This document shows, piece by piece, positions 1 through 15,600 of a stretch of DNA of 64,000 nucleotides. The notes under the pieces were generated by a model that saw only the letters and a list, made by a program, of their open reading frames with translations, searched no databases and had not been told where the DNA came from. Made by a program: the position numbers and the translations under genes. Numbering within the stretch: position 1 is the first letter of the stretch; every line of letters starts with the position of its first letter. The stretch covers positions 3,360,370 through 3,424,369 of the forward strand of contig OW028579.1 in assembly GCA_932294295.1 (NCBI GenBank). The letters are read 5' to 3'. The DNA is from Alitta virens. Taxonomy: Eukaryota > Annelida > Polychaeta > Phyllodocida > Nereididae.

Positions 1-699
1 AAAGTAGAACTCATCCTCTGCTTCCTGAGCTGTACTTATAGGTTTCGGTTCAAATGCAACAATCTTGTCAGGGAGTGCCAGTGCTGATTGTAAGTAGGAA
101 CTGAATTTGAAGTCATCTTTTGCCTGGTTCACCATAATTTCATGCAGGGATGACAACGCTTCTTGAATCTGTTCCTTAGTTGTGTCCTGAAGAAATTCAG
201 TGTCGTTTTTCTCAAGAAGAGACATAAATAATTCATATTTACTCCGCAATTCGTCATCCCTTGTGCTCCTATCAAATTCCGAATCATAAAATCTGTTGCT
301 AACATAATCTGTGAATGATGTCATACATAACTTCATGTCCAGTGAATTTAGTATGATATCAAGGCCTTGAGCTAGACTCTTTACTTGTTCTTTTGCCGAT
401 GTGATATCTACATTTTTCAAATCTAACATGGCTGACAAAAATTCCAAGTCCTGCACCAGAGTCTGCATCACAGTGATACGTGTAGCAGCGGTTTTATTGA
501 AACAATCTTCAGCATCCATTACTGCTTGAAGGATAGGATTAACACTTATCAAGTCTTCATGAAGAATGGTGTAAATCTTACTCAAAGCTTGTTGCATGAG
601 ATTGAATCGTGAATTGCGCTGGTCTGACTGGTGGTTCTGAATGAAACTATATAGCACATCTGACTTCTTACTAAGATCTGTAAGTTTATTTGTCAGTGA
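1..699 (-). CDS. Exon 29: long helical insertion before TM2 (runs off the window)
   Basis: The exon is open for all 233 codons from its acceptor (TTTGTTTCAG at 700-709) to position 1. The sequence is rich in Leu, Asp, Glu and Lys, for example TDLSKKSDVLYSFIQN and SYLQSALALPDKIVAFEP, with few cysteines. It looks like an extended alpha-helical domain, possibly coiled coil, placed between the thumb and TM2. No membrane segment is seen, so TM2 must be encoded beyond the left edge. Confidence 0.8.
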
Positions 700-3600
700 C
701 TGAAACAAAACAAAAAATTACAATCATCTATTGTCACTAAGGTTTTGTAAACTTTCATGTTAAATTCATATAATTAAAAATTGCTTTAATCTTAGGCAAT
801 TTCAATAATGTATTGTATTTCCTAATCCATAGTCTAATTCATTCTATTAATTTGACTGTATTATACTTATAATACCTTCAGCGTAATAAAAATGCGTTTC
901 TATAATAATATCTTTATTCATATGCTGTAAATCAGAAAAAAAAGATTGGATCACTTATGAGGACATATATATAATTTCCTGTTGCGCAGATTTTGTTGCA
1001 AGGGACAGCTGCAGCTGCAGGAATCTTGCAGAAAAACCTGCACAACTGCAAGGGCTAACTGCAGCTACAGAGATTAAGTCGCTAATTGCCTGCTATGCAG
1101 TTGCAAAGTCAGCATTAGGTTTAGAAAATGCTGCAATAGGTCTGCATCTGGAGAAAAACGCTACAAGAAGTCTGCATCTGCCGCATATACTGCAAGGAGA
1201 CTGCATCTGCAGCTAGTACCGCAGATTCTGAGAGATGATTGAGGCTCATATCACTGACCTTTGTGAGGAGTCCTACTGGGCACTCATGGTGCCCACTGGG
1301 TTGACCCAGTCAGCAACCCACTAGTTACCAACTAGTTTTTAAAAAGCGATGATGTGAGGAGACCTAGTGGGCACCATAGGAACCAATATGATGGCCAAAA
1401 TGCAGGGAGGAGGTGGGGATGGAGACTTAGTGAGATACCCATTGATAAATATGTCCTTAGATGGGATGCCCATAAGGTTCTGAGCAATATTGATGCTAGC
1501 GAATGGGGAGAAAAAGTAACTGGGCCTTGTTGCATGGATGACGTCACAATATAGATGATATCATTTAGCAAATACTTATCTGCTACAGTGTCAGTGACCT
1601 CTGGTGCTACTTTTTCTCCGTCAGAATATAAGTATAGCTCTACAGTAATGGGGTTACGCAGAGGGCTAAAATGGGCTGCAAATTTAGCTGCAGCTGCCAA
1701 GATCTCCTGCAAAGACTTTTGGCAGCTATAGACTTCTTGCATAATTTCCTGCAGCTGTAAAGTTTGCATCATTTGCTGCAGCAGTGCAACATTTGCTGCA
1801 GATGTATAGATTTAGCAGCCTTTTCTTCATATACATGTATATATAGATTTTGCAGCTTTTGCTGCAGCTTTGCTGCATTTTGCAGAATTTGCTGCAGTTT
1901 TGAGCTTTGCAGTTGTGCAGCAGGAAATTAGTCCCTCATGAACAATCCTCAACCCTAAATTGTATAGTCACTCGTAGCATCATAGCCATCTATTTCACTA
2001 AAAAACGTCTTTTAAGCAAAATTATCCATAAATAACTACCAGATGGATGTATCTTTCTTGCTATATTCATGGCATGATGTCTTCAGAGAAATTTCAAACT
2101 AATTTATAGTCCTGGGACTTGTTAATACCAGTTCACTACTACAGCAATACATCAAACAACTAACCTGATAATATTTTGGTAACATTCTGCTGTCATAATT
2201 AAACAACTTTTTGTAGCTCTCCTGTATTTTTTCTATCTTTTTGGTGTTCAGCAGCAGTTCAGCAACACCTAAATGTGATAAACTTGCCATCGAGGACTGC
2301 GTGGAAAATGACACAATGTGACAAGCTGTTGGACAATAACAGAGATCTGATGTATCTTCAGCTGAAAACAAATATTTCATGTCAACTATTTGTCTTGAAA
2401 GCCAGAAAGCCCATGCAAATTATGTGTAATCCGGAAAATGTATAATGCCTCGTAAAGTAAAACCATGCATTTTAAAGTTTATATTGCAGCTGTTCATTAG
2501 CTTGTGGTACTTATAATGGCGGCAAGAGCAAGGTTGTAAATATATAATTTTATTAACAATCAAAATGTCATTAATAACATATTATGTGTGTCTCAAGAAA
2601 AACAATTAAGGATACATGACAAAAATGCATTGAATAGATTATGACAAAGTGAAGTTCAAATTGGGAGGTTCCAGCCACCATGCACGCAGTTATGTATAGT
2701 ATCTATCATATAACTTTCTTCATCACAAAAGACAGTTACAATAAACTATTGTAGTTGAAAAATGGTTTCTTTTAACAGATTTTAAGTTTCCATATTATAA
2801 ACTGAAACTTTTTTACCTATATTATCAAAACACTCCAGATACTTCTGAAAGGTGCAGTATTCGTAATCCCCTGCAAACATGAAAGATATTTTAAGTAAAG
2901 CACACGTTATAATAGAGGTTACCTTCCTTCTGATCAAGATTTACCATTTATGATAATGTAAGGCAAAACTTTTAAATCATTTTGTAAAATGTTTACATAA
3001 TTTAATAAGGTTATGTTCACTTAATTGCTTAGCATTTCATTCTAACTGATTAAGATGAAATGACTCCCGATAAAGAGACTGATCTTTTGTGCAATTCTCC
3101 CATAAACCTCACGAATATATTTAACATTTACCTACACTGGATAATATTTTTCTTAATACGAAGTTTACCTGGCATGTAATGATTCCTGCATCCACACTCC
3201 TTTTCCCATTTTTGAGTTAAACATTGCCTATTGCAACGGAAACGTGTGTATGATACATTTGGGAAAAGTTCCAGTTCCTTGCTACCACAGCTCCCATAAG
3301 GTTCACCGAGACTTTTGAACTAAAAATATAAACTGCTTGCTTATCATTACAAGAAGTAACAATCAAAATACATACAAGTCTGACGAAAACAAATCAATTT
3401 TTAAAACCATCAATTCTTTTTTTTTCGCCTCGGTATATTGAAAAATTGGACGTACCTCTTTCAAAGTTATTGCAAAGTATGTATGGTGAGACAAGGCAGC
3501 AGCAAGTCCAACCATGTGAACGAATGGAATTTCATCCTGGTCATGCACATGTACCTGTAATTTCATAACTATTGCTTTACATGCTAAACTGTATCCACAT

Positions 3601-6600
3601 TTAATGATACAAAATATTGTTTTTGGGGCATCAGTGGTTTTGGTGAGATATTAACTTCATGAGAGAACACATATTTGATAATTAATGCTTATCAAATAAA
3701 ATGGAATGTAACGCAATGTTTTAAGTGTTTCTCTAGAGAGAATTTGCTTTTGATATAGATATTATATTACTAGGTGGGTGACAAAGTGATTCTTTACCTT
3801 AACACCGCTGTCGGTTGTGAATCCTTTGGTAGTTTCATAGGCTTCAGAATTTATCACGACACGAAGACCATGGGATGACCCTTGTATTATCATAAAATTC
3901 AAGGAATATTATTTTATTGTACCATATAGTCTGCAAGAACCTTCCCCCTATTTTATTTCTTGTGAAACATGCATGTTCAAATGTTATTTAACTGATTGTC
4001 TTCAGCCTTGTCCATCTCCATAGATTTCACACTTTAATTAAAATGCAGTCTAACCCAACAATTCCCTTTTACACAGCAGCCATGTTGGCATTTTTGTCTC
4101 ATTGACCTCTTTTTGCACTCAGATATAGTATTGTGATGTCTTCAGTAAACAATGGCCATGGTGAGGTCACAAAGTACAAAAACAAAGGAGAAGTAATGAT
4201 GTGACGCTGACCTGGTGTTGTAATGTGTTTCATTGATCTGTCACCTCCGGGATTGAATGTATAACACATTCCAGTTTCTGTTCTTTTCATGGTGAAATCT
4301 TTTTCCAAATCACAAGCTTCTTCATTAAAAGTACATCTAAGACGAATAACATCGAGGATTTTAATACATACTTCGTTTTATGGTACTCAGCGAGTTACTT
4401 CAAGTCCATGATTGTCTAATTGAAGTGTATCGACTAGTTGACATAAAATATATACAGACTACCTACGTGAAAATAAGGTCTTCCAAATTGTGTGCAGTTC
4501 TGTTGAACACCTCGTCAACTTCAAAATACTCTAAACAGAAGTGCAGGGAAATTGGGTTGATATCTTCCTAATGTTAGATGTTTTTACCCTCAGTTTCCAT
4601 ATGCAATGTATACCTAAATTATCAGTTATTTTAGGCAATATCAAATATCTTTGTCCACTTTCATTTATACAGTATTTTTCACTTACTTGCATAATCTCTC
4701 CTCTTGTGATTTTTGTTGATAATAATTTGTCCAAGGGGTATAAGACTTCCAAATGAACTCATTACATTTAAGACGTCACTTGATTTGGTTTTTGTTACAG
4801 TGATGTCGACTTCTGAAACTTTCTTTTCCAAGTTCAGAAGAAAGTCCAGGTATCCGGCATTGAATGTTGATTGGTTAGACTTTTGAGCTTGACCTGAAGC
4901 AAACACGTCTTAATGTTCAAGTTGTCATAATGTATTTTCAAAATTTCTCTGATTAAAATCAACAGAAGTGATGTGACTTTTTTTGCTTAATTGCAGGAAA
5001 AGGTATTGTAATAATTATAATAATTTCTAGCTGGTAGTGTTCAATGGTATTTCAGAGTAACATTAATTATTATATTGGAATGATTTACAATATAATTACT
5101 TACTACATGGTGTTTCTATAAGTTGCACTTGATCAAGATATACCCAATTTTTTCCCTTTGCTTCCACTGCAAACATTATGTAATGAGCATCCACCGTCAC
5201 CTCAATTTCTAATGTGTCGAGAGTGATATTTAATTCCACATCAACAACATTTACAAGTGAATCATTCTTCAGAAATTGTAACGAATCCAGGACGTAAATT
5301 TGCATCATGGTGGATGGTTCTGAAGCTGCAACTGAGATGTTGAGGCATGCATCTGCATCAACTTGAAACCGTGGTGACAGCAGGTAACCACTGATGCTAG
5401 ATTTCTTGGATTCTTCGTATTGAAATATCAATCCCATGTCATGATCTTAAAGCAAACAAAAAATAAACAAAAAAAGGTTAAGTATACAGTTTTTGCTGTT
5501 CACTTATTAGATGTTCTAACACAGATTATAGCACTTTACCAGTAGCTTGACATAACCATAACTCACCACATTGTGGCTTTTAAGAATGTGAATGTGGGGT
5601 ATTGAAATTTTTCCATTATAAGACAAGCTGCCAAAGGCTGATGTTATGATGAGAGGATAAGGCTTGGAGTCCACAACATTTGCCTATCATCTAAATACTT
5701 GTTGAAAATATTAACCTGACAATTTTGCACATTTTGCACATTAGCTTTAGTAGGTTAGGTCTTTGGAGGTTATACATAATGCATAGATGCTTCCATAATA
5801 TATAATACAAACATACCGTTATAATATTTTGCTGATATTATACAAATAGTGGATGGTGAGGAGACCAATATGCAGTTTTACTGGCCCAAGCTAGTGATAT
5901 TGTGAGAGGCTATGCCTCGCACAATAGCACTAGCTTCGGTCAGTAAAACTGCATATTCCTTTACTCTCCAACCTCCACTTGTTATATTTTACAGCTATTG
6001 TGTACTAGTCTTTATCAGTAAACTACCAAACTAAAGACCAACCTGACAAACTCAACTTTACTGAGGAGGCATTTTGACGTCATCATTCCAAGTTACCTAT
6101 TAGTAATCAAGGCAGCTGAGACTTGTGACATCACAATAGCTTTGCTATTTTCACCTCACAAGACCAATATTCATCTACCAATATCAGTATTTATTGGTCC
6201 TGTCATGTGGTGTTCTTTGCAAGAGTTGATTGGCTGTTACAATTCAGGTGTATAATATTTATAAATATTTATCTGTGTCATGCAGTATGTTTACTAGTTA
6301 GTGCACACCTAGGTTCCAGAGAGCCCTTAGCAGTGATGACGTGATCATAGGAATAATAATTATAGAAAAAAGTACTTAAATAGTAATCTGTTTGACACAA
6401 AGCTCTTTCCAATGAGTTATAAAAGATGGTGATTAAAGGTATACCATAATAAATTAACAAGTTTTATCAACAGTTACATCCTTAGTTGGACATAGGGTGT
6501 CCAGAACGTTAGTTTGATGTATATTCCAAGCGTTTTCTTTCAATTATGTTGGAACAACATATTCTATAACAAAAAATTAAACAGTTACATTTTTGTTTGG

Positions 6601-9600
6601 AGATACGACCACCAAGAACTCTAGTACAGGTGTGAAAATCACTTATGTGACATATATGTTTAATTTTTAAAATGCCAGCTTGCTACGTTCAATTTGAAGC
6701 AGAATGTCATGCAAGATGAAAAGAGAATGATTTGTAAATAGCTTACAAGTGTATCCCATTATTTTCCTTAATTCAAATGGCATAGAACGTTTAGCCCAGC
6801 CAGTGTTTCCTGTTGACATGTCCAGGTAGCCACACAAGTCTGAAGTTCTGAAGTTGCAGGTCACTTTCCCACTAAATTCTGGTATAACAAACAAACTCAA
6901 TGTTTAAATTCATGATCCAACACTATGCAATACATCATGTAATTTCTTTAAAATAACAAAACATATAATAAATTGATATATTTGAATGTGAAGAGAGAAA
7001 TTCTGTCTGAAGTGGGCACTGCTGGATGCACTACCTAGGCATCTACATGTATAGTTGGCTGAATATATCATTGTGATAAATGAATACAATAAATTGTTAA
7101 TCAACAGCAATGACTTTTTTTTTTTATATTCATTTTCCAGAATTAAAACTACAGTGCAATGTAATAACTGGTGGAGTGAAGCCTTCTGTCAAAAATACTT
7201 CAAAAGAGTAAACCTCTACTTCTAGCATGAGTATATTGTATCCATTTCAGGGAGTAAGGTTTTCCTGCAACAAAGTATACCACATACATCAGGCTCTTCT
7301 CTTTTGAGGTTAACCAGAGGTGTTAGCTGACAATTTTAATCTTTAATCTATATGTAATATTAATAATAGGTTGTGCACTCCACAAGACTTAGAAACGCCT
7401 TCCTGCCCAAAATGACTTGACCTTTATTTGCATGACAATGGTGAGTGTCTCATCTAAAGCACAAAGCACTTGCCTGTCCTGATCAGCCCTATCTGGTGCA
7501 CTAATATGTGGACTTAAAAACCTGTTTCACCCACCCACCTCTAAAGTGTGTGCTTGTTGTGAAAAACACGACCATACAGCCATTTCCAGCCAATGCAAGA
7601 CTTTTACTGATGCAGTGAAAGTTGCATTGTCACTCAATATGACAGTGACCAAAATCGATTGCATTCATTTCATAGCTTCTAAAAAACCAGATTAAATCCC
7701 ATCAGGGCCTCACTAGGTTCACTATATCTCTATAAAATGAATAAACATAACATATCATTTAATTTTTCATGCCGTCAAAAATTGCCGATTTGTTTACATT
7801 GCAAGTGCTTTTATGGCCCATGAAATGAAAAAGAGGCATAAACAAACGTCATTAGCGTCATCGGTTCGAAATGTATTTTATTATTGTGTGCCTTCAATTT
7901 TGGTCCAATTTTCAAAATTCCAAGTTTATTACGTAAAAAAATGTGTAGGTATTTCGCTTTTTGCATAAATTGAAACAATTCTGACCTCAATTTTTTATAA
8001 AATGATAATGAAATCGCAAATCGGCAGCGCTCTCCATAACGTTGCAATGCATTATTAACTAAAATGTAAACAAAGTCGATCTAATAAATTCCGGCAATAA
8101 TTTATAATTTAGTACAATTTAGACAGTTTGGGTTATCGAATTCATCAGTAAGAAGCATTTTCTTTCATTTGGATAGCTTTTTTGTTGGTACAAAATCCGA
8201 CTGACAATACAGCTTTAAAAGCACCTTCTTATAATTAGTAAACTGCATCATTCAATTAAAATGCCTTAGCTGCCTATGATAACTTACTCCATTTTTGCTG
8301 TAACAGATTTTGGTGTATATTGAAGCTCACCTTGCTCAGCACAAAACCCAGGAGTAATCTTGATATATGTCATATCGATAAGGGTATCATACTGGATATC
8401 CGAGGGAAATGTGATGGCAAATTTGATGATGTATGTTCCTCTGGGAATGGTTAACCTTTCAAACCGTTCTGACGTTGTAGTTAATTCAACATATTGCTTT
8501 CCTGCCAATATGACCTGGAATATTAATGATTAGCATTTTTCCATTCAACCAAGCAAATATAATTTGACATTATCTATTATATTACAGAGATTCAAAAACA
8601 ATGGGCTGTAAAATTGAAATAAGGTTGTTTCTTTTAATATAAGTTACATTATACTCCATTTAGGCTGTTTTCCTATAGTTTTTGTGGGCAATAAAATGTT
8701 AATTTACTCGCTTCTGAGTGCAAACTGAACTTGTCTCATGTAATAAAGGCAGTAAAAACAAACAAACAATCAAACAAATTGGTAAATATGCGTAATTGAG
8801 TATAAGTTTGTTATATCCCTCATAGTAACTCCCACCTATTTGGGACATAGTTATTATGTGAACTCATTAACTTCTGTTATTAACCATACACTGGTTAATA
8901 ATTGTGTGTTTAGTTCCGATGTTCTTGATTTACAAGTGGATTACATCACCCACCTTGATGACGACATCATGGTTCAAGGAGGCTAGGAATGACAAGCATT
9001 GAGGCGTCTCAAAATGCATGGTATCTGTCGCGATTGTAATTGAATAAAAATCTTCCAATATCCCAAGGCCTGATCCACTGCTGTAGCATAATAGAGAGTG
9101 ATCTACAACAATATAAGGTATTGTAAATTCCATGCACTGCAAAAGAGATGCAACTGCTACAGCAAGATACTGTAAAAGTTATGGTAATACATGGTGCATG
9201 CAGACAAAATAAGGAGAAAAAGAACCACCAGAGGTCACTCAGACCGTAGCAGATAAGTTTTGTTGAATGACGTAATCTATATTGTGATGTCTTCCATGCA
9301 TCAATTGCGTAGTGACGTCATATTATTGTCTTCATATGTACTACAGTCATAGTGTAGGCTCTGTTACTTTTTCTCCTATTGTACATGCAAAAGTAGCAGT
9401 CCTAAAGTCAGTCACTAACACCAAAAAATAATAAAATTGTATCTCTTATTTTGCAATGCACAAAATTTCAATCACTTCACCAAAACATACCTTCATGATG
9501 CTCAATACCAGTTTTGTAAGCATTTATCTTGTAGGTGCCACGAAAAACTGGATATGATGTGAAGTTTGACACTGCTATGACTTTTACGTATCTGGTTTCA

Positions 9601-12600
9601 AAAGTGAGGGACGAAACTCCAGTATCATCTCCGCTTCTCCAAGATGATACACAGTATCGACTTTGATTGAATGGTCCTTGTAAAATGTCAGACGAATTGA
9701 TCTGTGGAGAGTATTGCAATATTGTTACATGAAAGCCCTAACACACGATATATATTTTCCATGTCAATTTTTATTTGGGCTTTAAAACAATATCGGCATC
9801 TACCTATACAGGTGACTTTAATGTTCTAGACTCAGAAGTTAAGGTGTCATAATTTCAAAAATATTGTACAAGATCTAGTTTCTGTAACTTTACTAGTAAA
9901 GAGTTTGACAAAATTGGTGTTGCATGGTGACAGGCTATACATAGAATGTTAAAAGTTCCCAATTTGACTTCTGTAAATTGTTACCTATTATAAGTGGCAA
10001 AGGTTTTATCTTAACAGTCTCAATCACGACAACTCTTTTGTTAAGTTAGTGTTCAATTGTAGCCGACTTTGTAGGAGGTATACAAGAATTGATGCTAACT
10101 TGTTACAAGTGTGTTGCAAATATGGTGCTAATGTCAACAAATTTGATGTAAATTTAAGGGCTTAAAGTCTTAGACTGCATTAAATCATAACTGTAAAGAT
10201 GACAGTATGCAAGTAGACACTCAGTAAAAGAAGCTACTACGTATAAGAGATTATCGGGTGGTTGTGCCTTGGCTACTAAATGCTGATGAGGTGTATGAAT
10301 TATTATATTATTAGAGTACCTCTGCACCATGTAAATGTGACCTTTTTTAATCAAAATTATTAGTATTTTTATACTTTTTGATATGATTTCATTGTTTTCA
10401 CTTACATTTTAATATGTTCTGTTTTGTACATGAGTACGATGATAAATATATAAAATATTATATATAATTCCTCAAAATTGGAACTGGTAAACTGCAAACA
10501 AATGTGGGCCGAAAAGCTTCAAGATTCGTTGGGGTGCTAAGATTTTAATGGTTTGCCATAGGATTAAAAAAAATCTTCTAGTATGGATGATTCTAAGAGT
10601 CCACCACTTAACTTACCTCTGTTCAAATTTATTAATTACCTACTGATTTCATACCTTTATTGCCTCTTATATTTATATTATTATTTGAAGGGCTTTTTCG
10701 TGAAACAATCTGAGCCAATATTTTGGTATTGGAAAATTGTGACATGGATAACGAGAAAGGAAATAAAACTAAGTTGGGTAATAACAGTAAATAATTTGTC
10801 GTTTTTGGACCATGTCCTTGGTAAATATTACATAAATAATTGAGAAAAGTGACAGGAGTAGCACAGACAGCACACCACATGTATATGGCAAAAAGGCTTC
10901 GTTGTTAAGCATATTAAATATCTAATCATTTATAAGCAACGAGAGTTTAGATATGTGCACTCACAGAAATCATAATTATGTATAGATATACTTTCACCTA
11001 GGAATATTCTCTAAATATTCCTAGCTTTCACATTCACCAACTTTCTTCAGATTAATTATCATTAAGAAAATTACCAGTATGTGTGGTATACATTTGTCAT
11101 TGTTGTATTGGTCCAAAATAAAGCCATCAAACTGAAGGAAGATGGAACATGATTTGTCTAGAGCAGTGAGGGAGACCACAGGGTGTGATTGGGAGGTTCT
11201 ACCATGATAATCCTCCATCGTGTAACCTGGATTGGTGAACATTCCCTCCATTGCCATTGGTAGGTATAGATTATCTGGATCTGGAAATGGTGAACCACGA
11301 ATACAGTGTCTCAATGCAATGTCTCAATTATACTGGATTATGTGTGGGTGCCATGGCTAAGTGGATAAGGTGTTGAACTCGTACATGCATGCATGGTTGT
11401 CGGTTCAAACTTAGCCACGGCATAGAGGAACTGAGCAGATCCTCCTTGAACCACTGCATCACTTTGACCAGACGCAAATAAAATGGGTACTCGGCCGTAG
11501 TCTGTGATGGTAATTTTACGGCTGCTCGACTGTATACTCCCAAGAGAGTTAAGATGGGCTCATGCTTGAACAGGCCTGCCAAAAGTGTAATTATAAAGTC
11601 AATTGAGGCTGCTTGGAGTAGTGGAAACAGACTGTAAACCTATAAATTGACATTACATTTTACTAGTGGCAAGCTTAGCCAACCTGATATATATATATAT
11701 ATATATATATGAATAGCTGACGATGACACCAATAATTATGAGATGACAAGTATATGTATCATTACTTTTTAGTACAAATCTCATTTTGCTGTCAGAGTCT
11801 GAAATATTACTGAGTCTCTATCAGGGTAGCTATTTAACATATGGGATGTTCTCATGCAATACACAAATTGACCAATAGTTATTCTCTTTATCAAGGCTAG
11901 TCTTCTTTAAAGGATGTAGAATGATTGCAAGTATATTTCATTCAAGATGTTAAACTTTATGAATGTTTTATTGCCATAATGATGACATGTATGTACAAAG
12001 CAGGGTAATATGAAGATACATACCAAGGTACTTGATGGATTCAGTTGTTGTGGAACATCTGACAAGATCTGTGTCAGTTGAGATTGTCAAAGGACATGCT
12101 GAAGTGTTGCTAAAGTCTTTGCAGTACAAATGTGATACTGGTTTCACCTTCTCAAGCACCACAGTCCCTTTTTCTTTAAGGAAGTTGAGAAATGTTTCAT
12201 TGAAGTCATATAAAAAAAACAGTTATGAAGGAACGCATCATATTCATGCACAATTTCAGGTTTTTTGTTACACTCTTTACATTTATAGAAAAATTGCTTG
12301 TTCTGTGCTCAAACATGGCCATTACAGTGTACAATTCAACATTTGGAAAAATAATGGTTTATGTCCCAATTTTCATTCCATCATGAGGCTAGTTTATTAC
12401 ATTTTCCAGCAAACTGATTTGAACTGCTTAAAAAAATTGTAAACTTTTCACCTGAATCTTCACATGTCTTTAAGCCAATGTCATCTATAGCAACATTGCT
12501 CTTTGAAGGTAACCCTGAGGTGTAGATCCAGTCAATGTAAACTGTTTCATTGCTGCCATCTGAATAAGCACATAATGCTATTATAAAACTATATGCCTCA

Positions 12601-15600
12601 TAAGCTAAACTTTCCAGTTATGTTATTTCTCTCTGAAACTGTCAATGCTTTTCATCATGTTTAACAAGACATACCAATAATTTTAAAATTTGCACTACCA
12701 GCATTCTGAGAAGCAGGTTTCATCATTATTAACCAAAAATATAGTAGTTATTGCTACATTAGGACAATAATATAATTTGTCTTGATTTATCTAGAATTGT
12801 GCCTTGCAGTAATATTTGCTTTACATACTCACCTCTTCTTGGAAGTTTGGCATAGTACTCTGTCCATTTGATATGACTTGCTTTAAGGTCAATAACCCTT
12901 AGGGAGACATTCTGGTATTCCAACTGGTTTAGAGGCACAACGACAACTTCAATCTGAGCCAAAGTACCATACAAGGCAGCATAACTATGTACTTTAAAGT
13001 GCACACATTTGTTATCAACATCTGGGAGGGTAATTGCAGGTGATCTCAAAATAACCTTATCGCCTTCGCTTGCCAAGTCAGTTTGTACAAACATGAACGT
13101 ACCTGGAAATATAGGACAATTTCATAATACAGGCAAACTGATGATCTATGTCCTTATCCATGGTGGTGCATGTTTGACTTACTGCCACCTCTCTGTGATT
13201 TGTATGACTTATATTCACTGCCACCTCTCTATGACTTGTATGACTTTCATTAAATATTATCTCTCTATGATTTGTATGACCATCACCCAGTTTTGTAGTA
13301 CTAACCATCTGTGGCAGCGTTCGGATCCAGTATCTCATCTCCTCTACGAAACTGCCAGGCTAAACCATACAGAAGCATGATGTTTTGATAGCCACATATG
13401 AACTCCGTATCAAAGGAGCACGTCAAAGAAACTGAGGATGCTGTGGGAACAAAATTTGAAGATTATCTATTTTACAAAATCATTTACACACAGCATGGTG
13501 TTAAATATTCTTAACTTTTACATTACTGTAGATTTATATTGTATTCCTATTTGTTTTAACCACCTAAAAACATAAATTCTATTTCAGTGATGTTTGCCAA
13601 ATGGCTTTGTTATATTGCAGCATGGTTTTTGCACTGTAATAAAACTTCATCACATATTATGATAATGCAACATCCAATTACAGCTGAACATCAAATGACT
13701 TGATATTGTTGCATGTTATTTGGCATCAAGGCATTCCTTGTTATTGTTGGAAAACTCAGTGGACTGTACAAGTCTACATGGGCTATCAGATACAACAACA
13801 GAGAGTATGATATTGATGAATTCATAACAAATATAATGTCCATTCAGAGCAAAACATAGGATGATTTGTACAACAAAAACCAAAAAAACTCAGCGAATCC
13901 CACAAAGCACCGGCATCATTAAAACTGTTCAGTGTTTGTCCGACAGGCAAGAGGACGGATGTTGCACTTTCATTCCAGAGCAGATGTACTTTTGTTTCAA
14001 CAGCTGAAAACTTACCCTAATGAAATTATAAACAGGAACACTTTTTGATAGTCACACTGACATATCTCAGCTATGCTTTACAAAATTTTGCAAAATATTA
14101 TTTACTAGGTGTTCATACAGTGTGTGTGATGAATTGAACGATTGCCACTTGGCCTATGTAGCCTGTCACGCAATGCTAATGAGAGTCCAAGATGTCCTAT
14201 TTTTTTAACTCTTGAATTTCTTCATGCGCTCATCATATTTAATAGCAATCCATTCTTTTCAGAGTAAAGCCAGGTAAGCATCAATCATAAGTCAAAATAT
14301 TTTTCCGCACGCTGATGACTTTTAGCTGGCAACTGAAGGGAACTGTACATTGTCATATTCCCTTCAACTTTTATTGAATTGTTGGGTTGCTGATTTTCAT
14401 TCAATCTATGGCATTTAAATTAGTTATTTATTATTTATATATCTTACCAAATGCTTTACAGGTGTATATCAAAAGAAGTATTGGAGTCAAGTGAAGGTAA
14501 TATAGATCACTATGCAACTTATCATTATGAAATTGCTAATGATAAACAAAAACTATTATGACTGGGTTCAATATGGCAATAATATGATCAAATATGTAAT
14601 AATTGTATGCACATGAATTCTACATCATTTATGGCTGTCATTGTATAGTATGGGATGCTAAGGCATATGAAGAAGCAACACAATATTTAGCATTTTTTCC
14701 AGATTTACAATTATTATGAAAAAAAGATGAAACAAATGATAAAATGTAGCTTGCAAAGTGAAAGTTCTATATATTTCACTGATGTAAGGATCATAGAGTC
14801 ATTGATATGAGGGTTTGAAAGGGTACCAAATTTTCATGTTTTCCTTATTATATAAAATTATCTGTCATTAGTTGTCATGAAACCCCAAAAAGCGATCTCT
14901 ACACTATTTTAGACAAAGTTTTGTATGCATGTAGGTGCAGTAGTGTGTGAGTTCTTCTCTAACAACGGAAATTTTTGTTTTCTTTTTCTCTATATATTAT
15001 AAAACACAGTTGAGCTATCTTAATGTGACTGCCCTCGAAGGTCCTGGGCCTCCACGCGGCGACGGTGGAAACACTTGGGGTGAAGTCCTCTATCCCCAGT
15101 GGCTAAAACAGGACAGTGCGCATTGCACAAGCTGCTCCAGCTATATCCAACGCAGACAATTATAGATTTTTTACATGCTTCTCGTTTCTACTACCAACTA
15201 TAGATAATCAATCTTACCCTAGAGAGCCTCTACATAGCCCACTCAGGTGCTGATGAGGCGTTAAACAATAACACTAACTAACTAACTATGTCAATGTGAC
15301 TATCAAAATTCACAACTAAGTTATATAGAGTAATATAATATAAACTGTCGTTAGGGTAAGAAACACAATTTAACACGATATTTCGCTTTTATTTTCAGAT
15401 TTTCAATTATTACATAAACAACATGAAGTGAATGTCATTATGAAGTTTGAAAAGTGAAAATACTATAATTTAGATATGTCGTGACACAATTTCATTCATG
15501 TAGGGTAAATAGTGTCTTTGCTATGGAGGTTTGAAAAAGTAAGAATTTACCCTATTTTTCCCGAGTTTTGCTCCGGAAAATAAAACAAATATATCAATTT

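Noticed and set aside
11340..11420. Functional tRNA gene
   Set aside because: A- and B-box words are present but the cloverleaf stems do not pair and a SINE body follows.
12032..12442. 136-codon plus-strand frame
   Set aside because: It is antisense to exon 15 and its intron and shows no domain; the minus-strand exons have matching splice phases.
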